Shown here: positions 12,591-23,301 of the stretch, in pieces
Layout: the number at the start of each line of letters is the position of its first letter
Numbering within the stretch: the first letter of the stretch is position 1
Assembly (NCBI GenBank): GCA_011634665.1
Contig: WAEK01000021.1
Location: 484,501 to 548,500 of the forward strand
DNA length: 64,000 nt
Reading direction: 5' to 3'
Source: Mortierella sp. BCC40632
Lineage: Eukaryota; Mortierellomycota; Mortierellomycetes; Mortierellales; Mortierellaceae
Notes under the pieces: model-generated
What the model was told of the DNA's origin: nothing
Seen by the model: the letters and a program-made list of their open reading frames with translations, nothing else
Database searches by the model: none
Program-made: the position numbers and the translations under genes

Positions 12591-12649
<59 letters not shown>
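12591..12649 (+). repeat. (AG)n microsatellite
   Basis: About 29 perfect AG units in the shared promoter region of the Frizzled-like and epimerase genes. Confidence 0.95.
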
Positions 12650-12652
<3 letters not shown>

Positions 12653-13280
12653 GCTCTCGTTCTACTCTACACACGCTACTCTCGCTCTCCACGCCGGTCT
12701 ACTCCAGGATGGCCTCTGGAAATGATAGTGCTGGCCTAATCCTATCTGTCCCCTCCCTAGCCCCGCTCCCTAAGCCTGTCTGTCCATTGCCTCTTTTTTC
12801 CTCTCCGCGCCCTTGCTCGGCGCAGACGTTGGCCAAATGGGCATTTTTCTCAATCTCTCTTTATTTGCAGCTTCCCTCTCCCGCCCGGGGAGAACGTTGT
12901 AATTCTGCCTACCTAAGCTGCAATGGAAAATGATGAAAGGCGATCAGTGCGCATTTCTGCCGATTTTTTCTTTCTTTCAACCTTTCTCTCTCCGGCGCAA
13001 TGCAGGAGACAAGGAAGGACGTGTGGGTGAGAGATAGATGGTGCCCTGGAGGGAACGAGTATCTCTAACGAGTACTAGAGGAAAGCCCTCCTCTCTCTCT
13101 CCACATTTTCCAACCGTCCAAGTTGGTGCTCCGCGTAATCAAATGGCCATTTAATTGTGAAAAAAGAAAAAAAGCGAAATATCCTCGGCGTGCATTCGGA
13201 CTGGTTGGACAGACGCTCCCTTGGAGATAGGTTTAGCGCCTGACCGACCTGACAAAGCCAAATGAGCACTAACGCAGTGT

Positions 13281-13300
13281 ACACACACACACACACACAC
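13281..13300 (+). repeat. (AC)10 microsatellite
   Basis: Ten perfect AC units in intergenic sequence. Confidence 0.95.
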
Positions 13301-13897
13301 GCTATCCTCCTACTAGCCTTCACGGGTAAGAGTGGGAACGAACAACACAGAGTGGAAGAAAGAGAGAGAAAGAGAGATGCAGGGACACAAGGGAGCCAAA
13401 CAACCGGATTTAGCAGTGATAAACAGTCGACCGTTTGGGTGTGTTTCTGTCTTTTGTCTTTCGATCTTGGAGCGGGCGGACCAGTCGTTCGCCGTCCATT
13501 GTGTCTAGATCCGTCGATTCAGGGACAGCCAGGCCAGAGTACCCGACCAACCAACCACCTGTGGAGAAATAGACAAAAAGGACGAGAGCGCGATAGAAGG
13601 ACAAGTGAGCCACTTTGGGAGCGTTAACGCTTGAAGGACTACCATACTTTTATTTTGTTTTTTTTTCGCTCTTGAGAACGACCTGTGGAATAAACAAAGG
13701 ATTACTTGTTGTCAAATGGAAGAAGGAACTGGATTCCCTTCCGAGGACAACGCCCTCAGCATAAGGAATCTACACTATTGGTGACAATGTCTACAACTCG
13801 GTCGCAGCCCTGCAGTCAAGATGCAGTAGGGTGAACACGCGAGAAGACAAGCTCTAGGCCATTCTCGTGCATGTTCTAATGGCCACAAAACTGTGGG

Positions 13898-13920
13898 AAA
13901 AAAAAAAAAAAAAAAAAAAA
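13898..13920 (+). repeat. Poly(A) tract, 23 nt
   Basis: Uninterrupted A run about 200 bases upstream of the aldose epimerase start. Confidence 0.95.
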
Positions 13921-14120
13921 TCTCAATTGGATTGGATTATGCATGGATGTCTAGCCTTTGGTCCATTTGAGTTAGTCTACCCTTCTTCATCAGTCATCCA
14001 TCAAACCAGTCACCCGGCTGATCCATCTCCCACCACCATCACACTCTCAACCTTTGAACCGAAAAAAAAAAGAAAAGAGAAGAAAAGAGAAGAAAAGAAA
14101 AGAAAAGAAAAGAAAACAAA

Positions 14121-14468
14121 ATGCCCATCAAGACGACCATCCTTGCTACCGAGCCTATCTTAATCCAACACCATGAGCTCATTGTCACCCTAGACACTAG
14201 GCAAAGCACCAACACGGACAAGTCCGCACCTATTCAATCAAACCTCAGTGAACCAACCGTGCTATCAGCCAAGATCCTGACTTATGGAGCAACATTAACA
14301 CACCTAGTTTGTCCTGACCGACACGGTCAAGCACAGGATGTTGTCCTGGGATTCGATGACTGGAAAGATTACCTCGATCAGGCTCATCCTCAAGCCCTCA
14401 ACCCTTACTTTGGTTCGATTATTGGGCGGACTGCGAGCAGGTATCAAAATTTATTTTTTTATTTTATT

Positions 14469-14500
<32 letters not shown>

Positions 14501-16136
14501 GAGAGTACATGTACTCTTGGAAGTGCAGGAAGAAAGAAATTCTCTTCTGAGAAGCATAGAGCTGAAAGTAGAGAGAAGGAAAAAAAAAAAAAAAAAAAAG
14601 ATTCGCAGAAATGATGACAAACACGGTCGAGGGAGGGGTACCTGCTCAACCGTACATTTGAATTCATTTATTCAAAACATCGGTGCTTTGCTTTGCTTCT
14701 ATTACAGGGTCGCTCATGGCTCCTTTACACTTACAGACAAGTACCTAGCCGATCACCCGACGTCAAGTGAAGAGGTACCACCAGATACCAATGTTGCCAA
14801 TCAAAGTAGCGCCAACCCAAACCCAGGAGATAAACACAAACTTAATATCTCCAATGGCCTCGATTGCCATCATGGAGGACCCGTTGGTTTTGACAAGATG
14901 CACTGGACTACGATCGAGACCAGTCCTGGACAGGAAGATGAGGATCCCTTAAGCATTGCGGGTGCAAGGCAGTGCCATGGCCCTTTTGTACGACTCCAAT
15001 TAATATCATGTCACGGCGACAATGGCTATCCAGGACGACTCAAGTCTATTGTTGAGTATCGCCTTGATCCTCAGGGCCAGCTTCATGTCAATTATGAGGC
15101 GTCGCTTGTTGCGGATGAAACAGGTCTTGGGAAGAATTCGCCTAGTCCAATAGGAAGGGATATGGATCTTCACAGCACAATCGTGAGTCTGACGAACCAC
15201 ACTTATTGGAATCTGGATGGAGTCTTGAATTCTCAGGTCGAGGATGGCCCTCTCTCGAATGCCCTTGAGTCGGTACACGATGTTCCCAAGGCGGAAGAAA
15301 CTAAATATGACACAGAGAGTGATTCCAAGGGTCATGACAGCGAGGTGATCACTGTCAAGAAAAATTGCACCATTCGAGATCATAGACTTTGGCTGCAGAG
15401 CTCAAAGCTGATCGAGCTAGGGAATGAACATCCAGTTCCAACGGGTTGTATCCTCGACCTCTCGCCCAAGACTGCTGCGCGGGACCCAACTCTCCTTGAT
15501 CTTGATAATAATTCCATGGAAGAGTCCCTCAGGTCTCTCTTGAACTTTGCAGACCATTCTGAGGCCAATTGTTTGGATGGCCCAGTCATAGCAGATAATC
15601 AAATGCCAGGCTCGAGATTAGGACCCGTCCCTGGGAAATCACTTGGACGAGGATTAGATTTGATTCCAGGTGGATATGGATACGACCATGTCTACGCTCT
15701 GAACCGACCCTCGTCCACCGACGCTCAGTCCACTACGATAAACAATGCCAACAGAGATACGGAGGTTGGGATTCAGGGCTACTATCCAGAAACACCCCAC
15801 GTAGCGGTGCTCTTTTCACCAAAGACCGGTATCCGCCTGGACGTATTTACTTCAGAACCTGCTCTTGTCTTGTATGCCGCCGGTTATGTTGATGGTTCAA
15901 AGCTTGGTCAGACAAAATCGAGGCTCTTGGAGGTTCCAGTCTTATCATCTCTACAACATCAACAACGTCGTAAGGTGGTAAGACTCAAAGCCAACTTTGA
16001 AAAGTTTTCGGGACTTTGTCTTGAACCGATTCGATATCCGGATGCGATTCATCATCCCAATTGGGCCTCAATGGTCACACTACACTACGATCAAATCTAT
16101 CGACAACACACGATCTATAGGCTTGGGATACAATAG
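14121..16136 (+). CDS. Aldose 1-epimerase (galactose mutarotase family), enlarged
   Basis: Exons 14121-14440 and 14708-16136, 582 aa. The intron is 267 bases, carries two long A tracts and has no stop in frame, so retention would leave the reading frame open. Family marks: LSAKILTYGATLTHLVCPD near the N-terminus, GSIIGRTASRVAHGSFTL spanning the splice, CHHGGPVGFDKMHW (substrate-binding His162), LTNHTYWNL (catalytic His271) and CLEPIRYPDAIHHPNW (catalytic Glu546). The family interconverts alpha and beta anomers of galactose or glucose and is cytosolic. The protein is well above the usual 330-380 residues: extra hydrophilic segments sit between the first motif and His162, and between His271 and the C-terminal core (about residues 285-470). 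All catalytic positions are present, so I expect an active enzyme. Confidence 0.9.
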
Positions 16137-16642
16137 CAAATTTGCCAATAAAAAAAAAAAAAAAAAAAAAAAAGAAAGAAAGAAAGAAATAGATGGCGCT
16201 CTGTGAGGTGTACTGCATTGAGCTGGCTTACCTCTGCAGATACGTACTGAAATAATCAGCTGAGTCCTGAGTTAACGATACATACCTCATATGCTGCTCG
16301 TATATCATTCCTCCTTTCCGTCTGGCTTGTTCTCCAATCGACTCCCCACTCCCATTCCTACTGACTCAATCAGTATGATCGGGATGATTGAGGGGATATT
16401 CTTACGACATTTGTTAGAGTGCCAAAAGGTGGGTTATGTAGTGCTATCGCTAGCCATCGCACCATCTATGTACATCGATCTTCTATCATTTGAGCATGGA
16501 GGTGGAGACAGAGGCTTTAAGATTTGAGGAAACAAGCAGAAGACTTTTTAAATTAAATGGCATTTTTGCCTAGTATTTTCTCGAACAGAAGAAAATCCTC
16601 AAGCACTCTCTCACTCTCTCTGTCTGTTTTTTTTTTACTTTT
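16137..16642. other. Convergent intergenic region
   Basis: 3' flanks of the epimerase (+) and the FYR-domain gene (-). An A run (16150-16173) begins 14 bases after the epimerase stop, and a T run (16627-16636) sits six bases from the stop of the minus-strand gene. No gene seen. Confidence 0.6.
16150..16173 (+). repeat. Poly(A) tract, 24 nt, after epimerase stop
   Basis: Sense-strand A run 14 bases downstream of the aldose epimerase stop codon. Confidence 0.95.
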
Positions 16643-19600
16643 CTAAGATGACATGGGTTCTCCAGCATCTACATCTACATCTACATCCATGTCTTGACCT
16701 TCAGGATCAGCCTTGGATTCCGTTCTGCTGCTACTGCTACCGTTACTGTTGCCATTGCTATTCTCTTCCAAATTACCCTTGGTCTCGGTTCCTTGACCGG
16801 CCAAACTATTAGAGGCACCAGAGATGCCCGTCGTTGTAACCACAATTGGCGATCGATTCTCACCCAATGTGGCGATCGAATGCACAGCATTTCCCGCCGA
16901 CACCGCGGCATCACCGCCAGATGCAGAAGGGGTCGCCTGTGGCGCAGAGGATGAGGACGAGGATGGTCCCTCCTCCATCGCAGCCTCAGCTCCAGAAGTC
17001 GTCATCCTTCTCCGCTCAACGGTTTCCGAATCCGAGTCAGTCAATTCGTCATCGTCCCCTTGTCCATCCTGGCTATCGCCATCAGCACCATCATCATCGT
17101 CATCGTCCATGTCGGGTTCATCCGTGACACCGTCTGTTCCTGAGGGTCGAGCACTTTCCGCTTCATGGTAACTCGTGCTATGTCCAGAAGTGTTGGAAAC
17201 AGCATTGGTAAAGGGCGGCTCAAATCCCGCGCGACGGATCTTGATAGATTCCTCGGGGGCTTGGTGTTGCTTGTCACCCACAGAGCCCAGGGATGTGTAC
17301 ATCTCATCCTCATCTTCTCCTTCTTCCTCTTCCTCGCCCTCATCATTGTCTTCATTCTCGTCATCGTCATTGCCGTCCTCATCACGGTCATCTTCGGCTC
17401 CTTCATCGTCCTCATCTACTCCTTCTTCGTCAGCAGCACCTGAGCCATCCGTGGCACCAGTGCCGGCTCCAGAGTCAGTTGCGCCTGATCCAGCGGCTGA
17501 GCCAGAGGCAGCAGTCGAGGCAGATCCTGCACCTGTCGCCTTGGATGAATTCGACGCCATGGCCATCACAGCCTTGCGTCGCTCAATCGACGCCGAAGAG
17601 GGTTCCTCGAATCGCTGCATGATGTAGCTTGGACACTTGTCCGCATTGGGTAGATCCTGGATCATTTTGGCAATCGTTGCATTTGAGAATCCATAGTAAT
17701 CTGGTCCTGAGGCAGAGTTGGAGTGGTCCCGCTTCCGGATCAGGTTGGCGGCCTTGACAACATGGGTCCATGCACCCGTTGCTGTTCCTGCGATAATCGG
17801 TTTACCAGGTTGATCTTCTGCGTCAATTTGGAACTGTTGTGGGTTTAAAACAAAAGGCGGGAAAGATTCAAAATGGGTTGTTAGACCACACGATTTATCA
17901 TGTGCTAATACAGACCTAGATCCGTGCTATAGCAATCATGAGCTTTACCTTGGGAGCTTCGCCATCGTCAATCACACTGCATGTGTACGTGGTCTGCTCA
18001 CTTGGATTGATCATACTGTTGTAAAGTCGCTTCATCCGGTAACCAACTGGCCAGATATACCGCTCATTGTGGAAAGCTTCCCGATCATAGACCACATGGC
18101 CGGTGTCCAAGATAGTCAAGATTCCAATGGTCACTGGAAGCTTGACTCGTCCATTCTCGCCCTTCTCTAATGCTTGGACCTTGCGAACCTTGAGCAAACT
18201 AGGTCGCAGTTTGTTTGGGTTGTGAAGTCGCTTGGGCTTTTGAGTTGCGGAGCCTACGTTAGTGATAGTGGAAGGTGTAGATGTGGTGGTGGGTCGAGAC
18301 TCTCTGGCTGCACCACTGCCACCGTTTCCAGATCCCTTGGCCTGTCCAGATCCCTTGGCAGTCGTCTTCTTTGGATGATGTGTTTGGCTGGTTGCAGGTG
18401 CTGAGGAAGTTGCGGAGCGCGCTGCTTGTTGTGCTCCTCCAGTAGCTGTTGAGCGAGCAACCTTTGTGCCAGTGGTTCGGACCGGAGAAGTTCTCCTCGT
18501 CTGAACAATGTCCAAGGATGAATCCGAGCTATCACTATCACTACTGAGAGATGATAGAGAGTCTGAACCCGAATCAAGAGATCGCCTTTCCAGCAAACAG
18601 AGACGATCCAAGAGAAGGCTAACGGGATAAAAAGTAAAAAATCCAATAAGGTCAGGGATACACTATAAAATAAACCTACGCGTTTGCTTCTCAAATTGAG
18701 AACAAGTCCTTCCTAAGCACAAACATAGAGCCTCTTCAACGATGTTCATTGGGCGCGTACTTTTTCTCTTTTCGAAGATTCCTAACCCGTCTGTAGGTCT
18801 TGTCCAGCTCCTGGCTCATCCGGTCGTTTTCCTATAGACATAAGGGAGCATAGCTCATAGCGGGTTAGCGTGAGGATTCTTTGAATCAAGTGGGAGATGG
18901 TCACGCCTAATCAACGAAAGAGAGAAAGAGAGAAAGAAGAGTCTGTCTCAATTACCTCTAACACTTCCTTGAGCTTCCGCTTGAGTCGCTTGTATTTCTC
19001 GTCAGAAGGCTGAGGTGCGTCGACGTCCATGTCAAGATCTTCCTGCTCACCATCGTTCTCATCGCCAGACTCGAGTCCTCGGTTGTTCATAACAGGACGG
19101 CTACTTCTAGGCGACGCGTGGTTGCCTTGATTAGAATGCTGTGATCGACCCTTGGGCTTTACAGGTGAAGCCGAAGAATTCTTGACGGTAGACCGAGAGG
19201 CCTGAGGAGGAGGAGGAGGTAGAAGTGAGGGCGATAGTCTGGGCGAGTCCAGACTTTGTCCATTCATATGAACATCCCCGTCCTGGTCGCCTCGAAGGTC
19301 CTGTGCAGACAGGCCATGGCCATTGCTTGTATTTCCTCCATTGACCGCCTTTTGTTCTTCGTTTGGCCCCTTTTCACGATTGTCCCGTGGATGTTGGTGG
19401 TGGGAGCGGTGGACATCCGCTCCGTTTGACTGGTCTAGCAAGCGCTTGCTCTTTTCCGTGTCAGTGGCAGTCGAAGACGGCGAAGTCGATTGTGTCATGG
19501 CTTGTTGCTGATGTGCGGGTACTGTGGTTTCATCCAGAGCCTGCGCGCGAGAGTCCTGGGATTGCTGGATGTGTTTTTGGGTTTGCTCTTTGTCCTTGGA

Positions 19601-19747
19601 AGTTGTGGCCGAGGTCGAGGCAGAAGCAGAGGAAGAGGAGGGAGTAGAAGCTGAAGCAGAGGCTGATGTGGCAGTAGAGGTGGACTCGAAAGTCGAGAAG
19701 AGGGGTGAGGCTGTGTGCATATCGAGGTCGATGTTGGATGGGACCAT
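16643..19747 (-). CDS. FYRN/FYRC-domain nuclear protein (TBRG1-like)
   Basis: Exons (minus) 19747-18956, 18831-18761, 18618-17949 and 17833-16643, 907 aa. The N-terminal 250 residues are Ser/Thr/Gln-rich low complexity. A predicted helical/coiled segment follows (KRLKRKLKEVLEENDRMSQE, spanning the first splice), then a Ser/Asp-rich stretch. The FYRN domain is visible in exon 3 as DTGHVVYDREAFHNERYIW followed by PVGYRMKRLY. The FYRC domain is in exon 4: KPIIAGTATGAW, SASGPDYYGFSNATI, and IQDLPNADKCPSYI. The C-terminal 300 residues are highly acidic, Ser-rich and end in a DVDVDVD stretch. The FYR pair occurs in TBRG1 and in MLL/trithorax-type chromatin proteins; without a SET domain here, TBRG1 is the nearest match. 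A role in chromatin or transcription is inferred, not shown. Confidence 0.85.
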
Positions 19748-22166
19748 ACTTGTTCTTACTCGGGTCCCGATATATATTGATGTCTATCACTCTGTTCAAC
19801 AGCAAGTCGGCGGTGGAGCTGTCTCTCTGTTGCGGAGCAGGCGAGGTAGTCCTGGTAGGAGAGAAGGGATCGTCAATCCACTATGCAAATTACCAGGGCG
19901 ATGATGGTAACGGGCGGTGAGGTTGGCGATCGAGCAATTCGCTGTCACTAAGGGTAGTGGGAAAGGGAGTGATCAGGGGGTGGACGCGGGAGCGTGGGGT
20001 GTAAGAGAGGAGGAAAAAGAAAAAAAAAAAAGGGCAGGATTGCGTGGCGTGGCGTGGGAGGCGGAGGAGTGCGCAGAAGGGCAAGGGCGGCAGAAGGCGG
20101 ATCAGGGGTGAGATCGGCTAGATGGGTCGGATGCTGACAGGAGGGCGATGAGGAGATGCCGACTGGAGGGGATCCGCTGTCCTGGAGATCAGGGGAAAGG
20201 AGGAGAAGCCGGATGCAAAGGCGGATGCGGCGATGAGATGGATGCAGCAGACGGCGATGATGAACAGACGATGTGAGAGAACGAGAGAGAGAGAAGAAAA
20301 AATTGTTCTTTTTAAAAATACGTGTGTGCACATAAAAAACAAAGCCGTCCTCGCCATGACCCAGGCTGGGCCTTGCGCCGTCCTCGATCCTGTCCCGCCG
20401 GTCGGAGGGGAAGGAGGCCGACGACTGCGAGATAGGAGAGAGAGCGAGCGAGCGAGCGAGGGAGCAAGAGTGAGAGGAGAAGAGAGAACACTCCTCCTCT
20501 CTCACTCTCTAGTAAGCGCGAGGAAAGGAAGGCCCTTTATTGGTTCCCATCATCGCCTGGAATTAATCTCAATTTCCTTTTCCAATTTTCCATTGGGAAA
20601 ATTTCCCAAGCGCACCCTCCACTCCACTCTCCACAACGCCTCTTCCCATCCACATCCCCTTCTCTTCTCTTCTCTTCCATATCTCTCTCTGTCTTCATTT
20701 CCTCTCCTACCCATATCCTCTCTCCTCATATCCCCTCTCCTCATATCCCCTCTCCTCATATCCTCTCTTGTTCCTTTCTCTCAACATCCCTACGCATCGC
20801 CCTTTCCTTCTCAATCACTCCTCTTCAGCTGCCTCCATCTCCTACCCACTCCTTTCCTCATGCCGTCTCCCCATTTCGAATGAATGCATGCTCGCTACTA
20901 AGCCATCAAAGTTGTGAGGCTGTCCTCGCTTCCCAGAACATGGTCCCCGCTCTTTCCTCATTATCTATCGCTAGGTTTGATCCTTGAGCGCAAAATATCC
21001 TGTCAACTACCCCTACTTTAGTCTCCGATGGTCATGACTGGTTCGGCCAGTCTAGTAGACGGTAGTTCCACTCTGTTGAACAGAGCGCATTGTAGAATAG
21101 GCGACTTGCTAACATGGCCCCCATGCTGACTGGTGACCATGTTGTTTGATATAGCCACCCTCCCTAACCCGAGTTGGTGGTCGGGACCTAGCTACGTTCT
21201 TCTTTTCATTACAAAGGCTAGGTAATATCGCGTGGCGCCACTGAATGATATCTTTGTAAATGGTGTTTCTTTTTCATATCTCTGCTTAGCATAATGAACA
21301 CATAAATTGTAAAGACACAGGAGATCAAGGAAGTCGGTACTTACGAACCATCGCTGTGTACTAGCCAATTATTCAAACCCACTGGCGTCGCATCATCATA
21401 GTGCAAACGCTGTCAATTACTTCGTATTTCACCCGAGGAACCGCCTGGATAATTTCTGGATTTTATGGGTGCAGCGTTTATCATAAGGCTTAACAGGAGC
21501 TCGAAGTGAGTAGTGCTATTACAGCGGAGTAAACAGCAAAAAGTGGCTCTCTGTCAAGGACAAAGGACTGAACTCTTCTTATGGGATTAGAGAGCAGGGA
21601 AAGACATGGTAAGATTTTTTATTACAGACCAGTGCTCTAGAAACGCGCCCAGCGCATCCTTTTGCACTATACATTTTACTCGAGGAATAAACTCTGAACT
21701 CTCCAGGGCTCCTTCGCTTGCTGCCACACTCCCCACCATGTTAGCAACGCAGGCACTACATGGATTCTACGTTGTTTTTTTTTCTTCTCAAGTCAACTCC
21801 ACCTTGGAACAATCTTAGAGATTCTATAGAACGACATGAATGAACGCCGATGGATATGGAGATTTAAGGACCATCCAGATTTGAAAACACAGGATTAATT
21901 CATGAACTCAAACTCAATAGCATCCCTACTCGACAGTTTCTCACCGTAAGCTCAAAAAAAAAAACTCGGAAGTAGTTTTTGGTATTGCTGTATTCGTGTA
22001 TTGAGCGTGGATCATCCACCTAAAGTATTCCTGTAGAGGATAGAACCTGGGGTTGAGGTATCATCCATTTCGCTATCGGCCTCCCTTTGAAAGAAAAAGA
22101 AAACGAAAAAAAAAAGAGTCTATCCAGTACGAGCTGGTGTCGAAAGAATCTAATAGTTTGTTGTCT
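19748..22166. other. 2.4-kb intergenic region with pyrimidine-rich repeats
   Basis: Lies between the FYR-domain gene start and the 3' end of tubulin cofactor A, both minus strand. It contains GA-rich sequence (20270-20500), a strongly pyrimidine-biased block (about 20600-20870) with direct repeats, and otherwise unremarkable sequence to 22160. Open frames here are short, low-complexity or without family motifs. I see no gene. Confidence 0.5.
20701..20766 (+). repeat. Pyrimidine-rich direct repeats, about 15-bp unit
   Basis: About four imperfect copies of a unit centred on CTCTCCTCATATCCC in tandem, inside a longer CT-rich block. Confidence 0.8.
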
Positions 22167-22824
22167 CTACTCGGTCTCTTCCAGAACACGAGTCGCCTCT
22201 TCATACTCCTTTGATTCCTTCACCTCAGGGCTAACTTTTGTCTAGGGTCCATGAATGGTTTAAAAAGAAAACACACACAAGATGTGAGAACACGATTCTT
22301 TTCTTTTCTTTTTTCTCTTCTTTCATTGGTCGAACACTAGTCCCTTTCTTACCACAATGTTGGCAAGATCCTCACGAGCAGCGCGTTTCCTACGCTCAAC
22401 ATCTGGGAGCATATCCAGTGTTTCTTGAAGGACCTCTCTCTGTAACCAAGCAATAACCGAGAAATATTTGAGTCAAAGAGAAATCGCGTTTCTTCTTCTT
22501 TCTATCGAGCATTGAAGAATAGTAAAGACTGGCTGATCATTCGACATACCTGCTTCTTGATGTCATAGTCCTCGGGGTTCTGGGCAGTCATTTTGTCGAT
22601 ACGCTCTTGCTGCTTCTCTTTCTCTCTGAGGTAAAAGATCTTCTCTTTTTCAAGGCTGAAAAGAAACAAAAGGGGGAAAAAAAGCAAAGAAAAAGATGGG
22701 GAACGCGGTTTGGTTTGAGCAAAAGTAAAAAAAAAGAGAGACATCGAATCAATACACAAAAGGAATGAGATGGCCATTACCGCTTGAGGACACCTGTCTT
22801 GATGGAAAGATCTCGAGTGGACAT
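22167..22824 (-). CDS. TBCA: Tubulin-folding cofactor A
   Basis: Exons (minus) 22824-22781, 22655-22550, 22439-22353 and 22241-22167 give 103 aa, the normal length for this family (Rbl2 in yeast). Exon 1 ends in LSIKTGVLKR and exon 2 contains LREKEKQQERIDKM and DYDIKKQ, both classic cofactor A signatures. Exon 3 reads REVLQETLDMLPDVERR. The protein should form a three-helix bundle that captures beta-tubulin during cytosolic folding and degradation. Four exons in under 700 bases is a dense structure for such a small gene. Splice phases all close correctly, and the last exon ends in LEETE before TAG. Confidence 0.93.
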
Positions 22825-23301
22825 GGTAAAAGTATAGGTAGAGTGAGAGTCTAAGGAGAGGATGGATGAAGGAATGGGTTGTTGCACAAGATAGGCAGAT
22901 GGATGGATGGATGGGAGCCTTTTTTTGAGCAAAAAAAAAAAAAAAAGAAAAAAAGGCGTGACTTGCATCTGCAAACGCGTTCGGCGCTGCAGATGTCATT
23001 GGAGCTTGGTCCATTTCCCCTTCCTTCCTTGAAGATCCATTCAAATGGACCATTGCCAAAAACCTACGCCCCCTTTTGTTTTCTCCTCTCTCCTCTTCCC
23101 CCGTCTCCAACTCCGTCGCTATCACTATCTCGATATGGTAAAAAAAAATCGCGTTTTATTACTAGGAAGGCACTTTCTCGCGCCAGACCTCTGGCAAAAA
23201 TGAAATAGATACAGAGAACAATTGGGACATGTACATTACAACTAATGGCTATATCTCTCTCCTTTCCGATATAGCAAATACCACGCCTCCTTTGTTTTGC
23301 G
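22825..23301. other. Intergenic region between TBCA and the membrane-protein gene
   Basis: Contains the TBCA promoter and the 3' flank of the upstream minus-strand gene. An A-rich tract lies at about 22929-22956. No coding exon seen. Confidence 0.55.

Larger units (their letters stand above)
11672..14120. other. Divergent intergenic region with GA and AC microsatellites
   Basis: Separates the divergently transcribed Frizzled-like receptor and the aldose epimerase, so it carries both promoters. It holds purine-rich sequence at 12030-12090, (AG)n at 12591-12649, (AC)n at 13281-13300, an A run at 13898-13920 and AAAAG repeats just before the epimerase start. Apparent open frames encode RERE- or KKK-type low complexity and are not credible genes. 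Confidence 0.6.

Noticed and set aside
12441..12739. Frames encoding RERERE runs
   Set aside because: Translation of an AG microsatellite in several frames; not coding.
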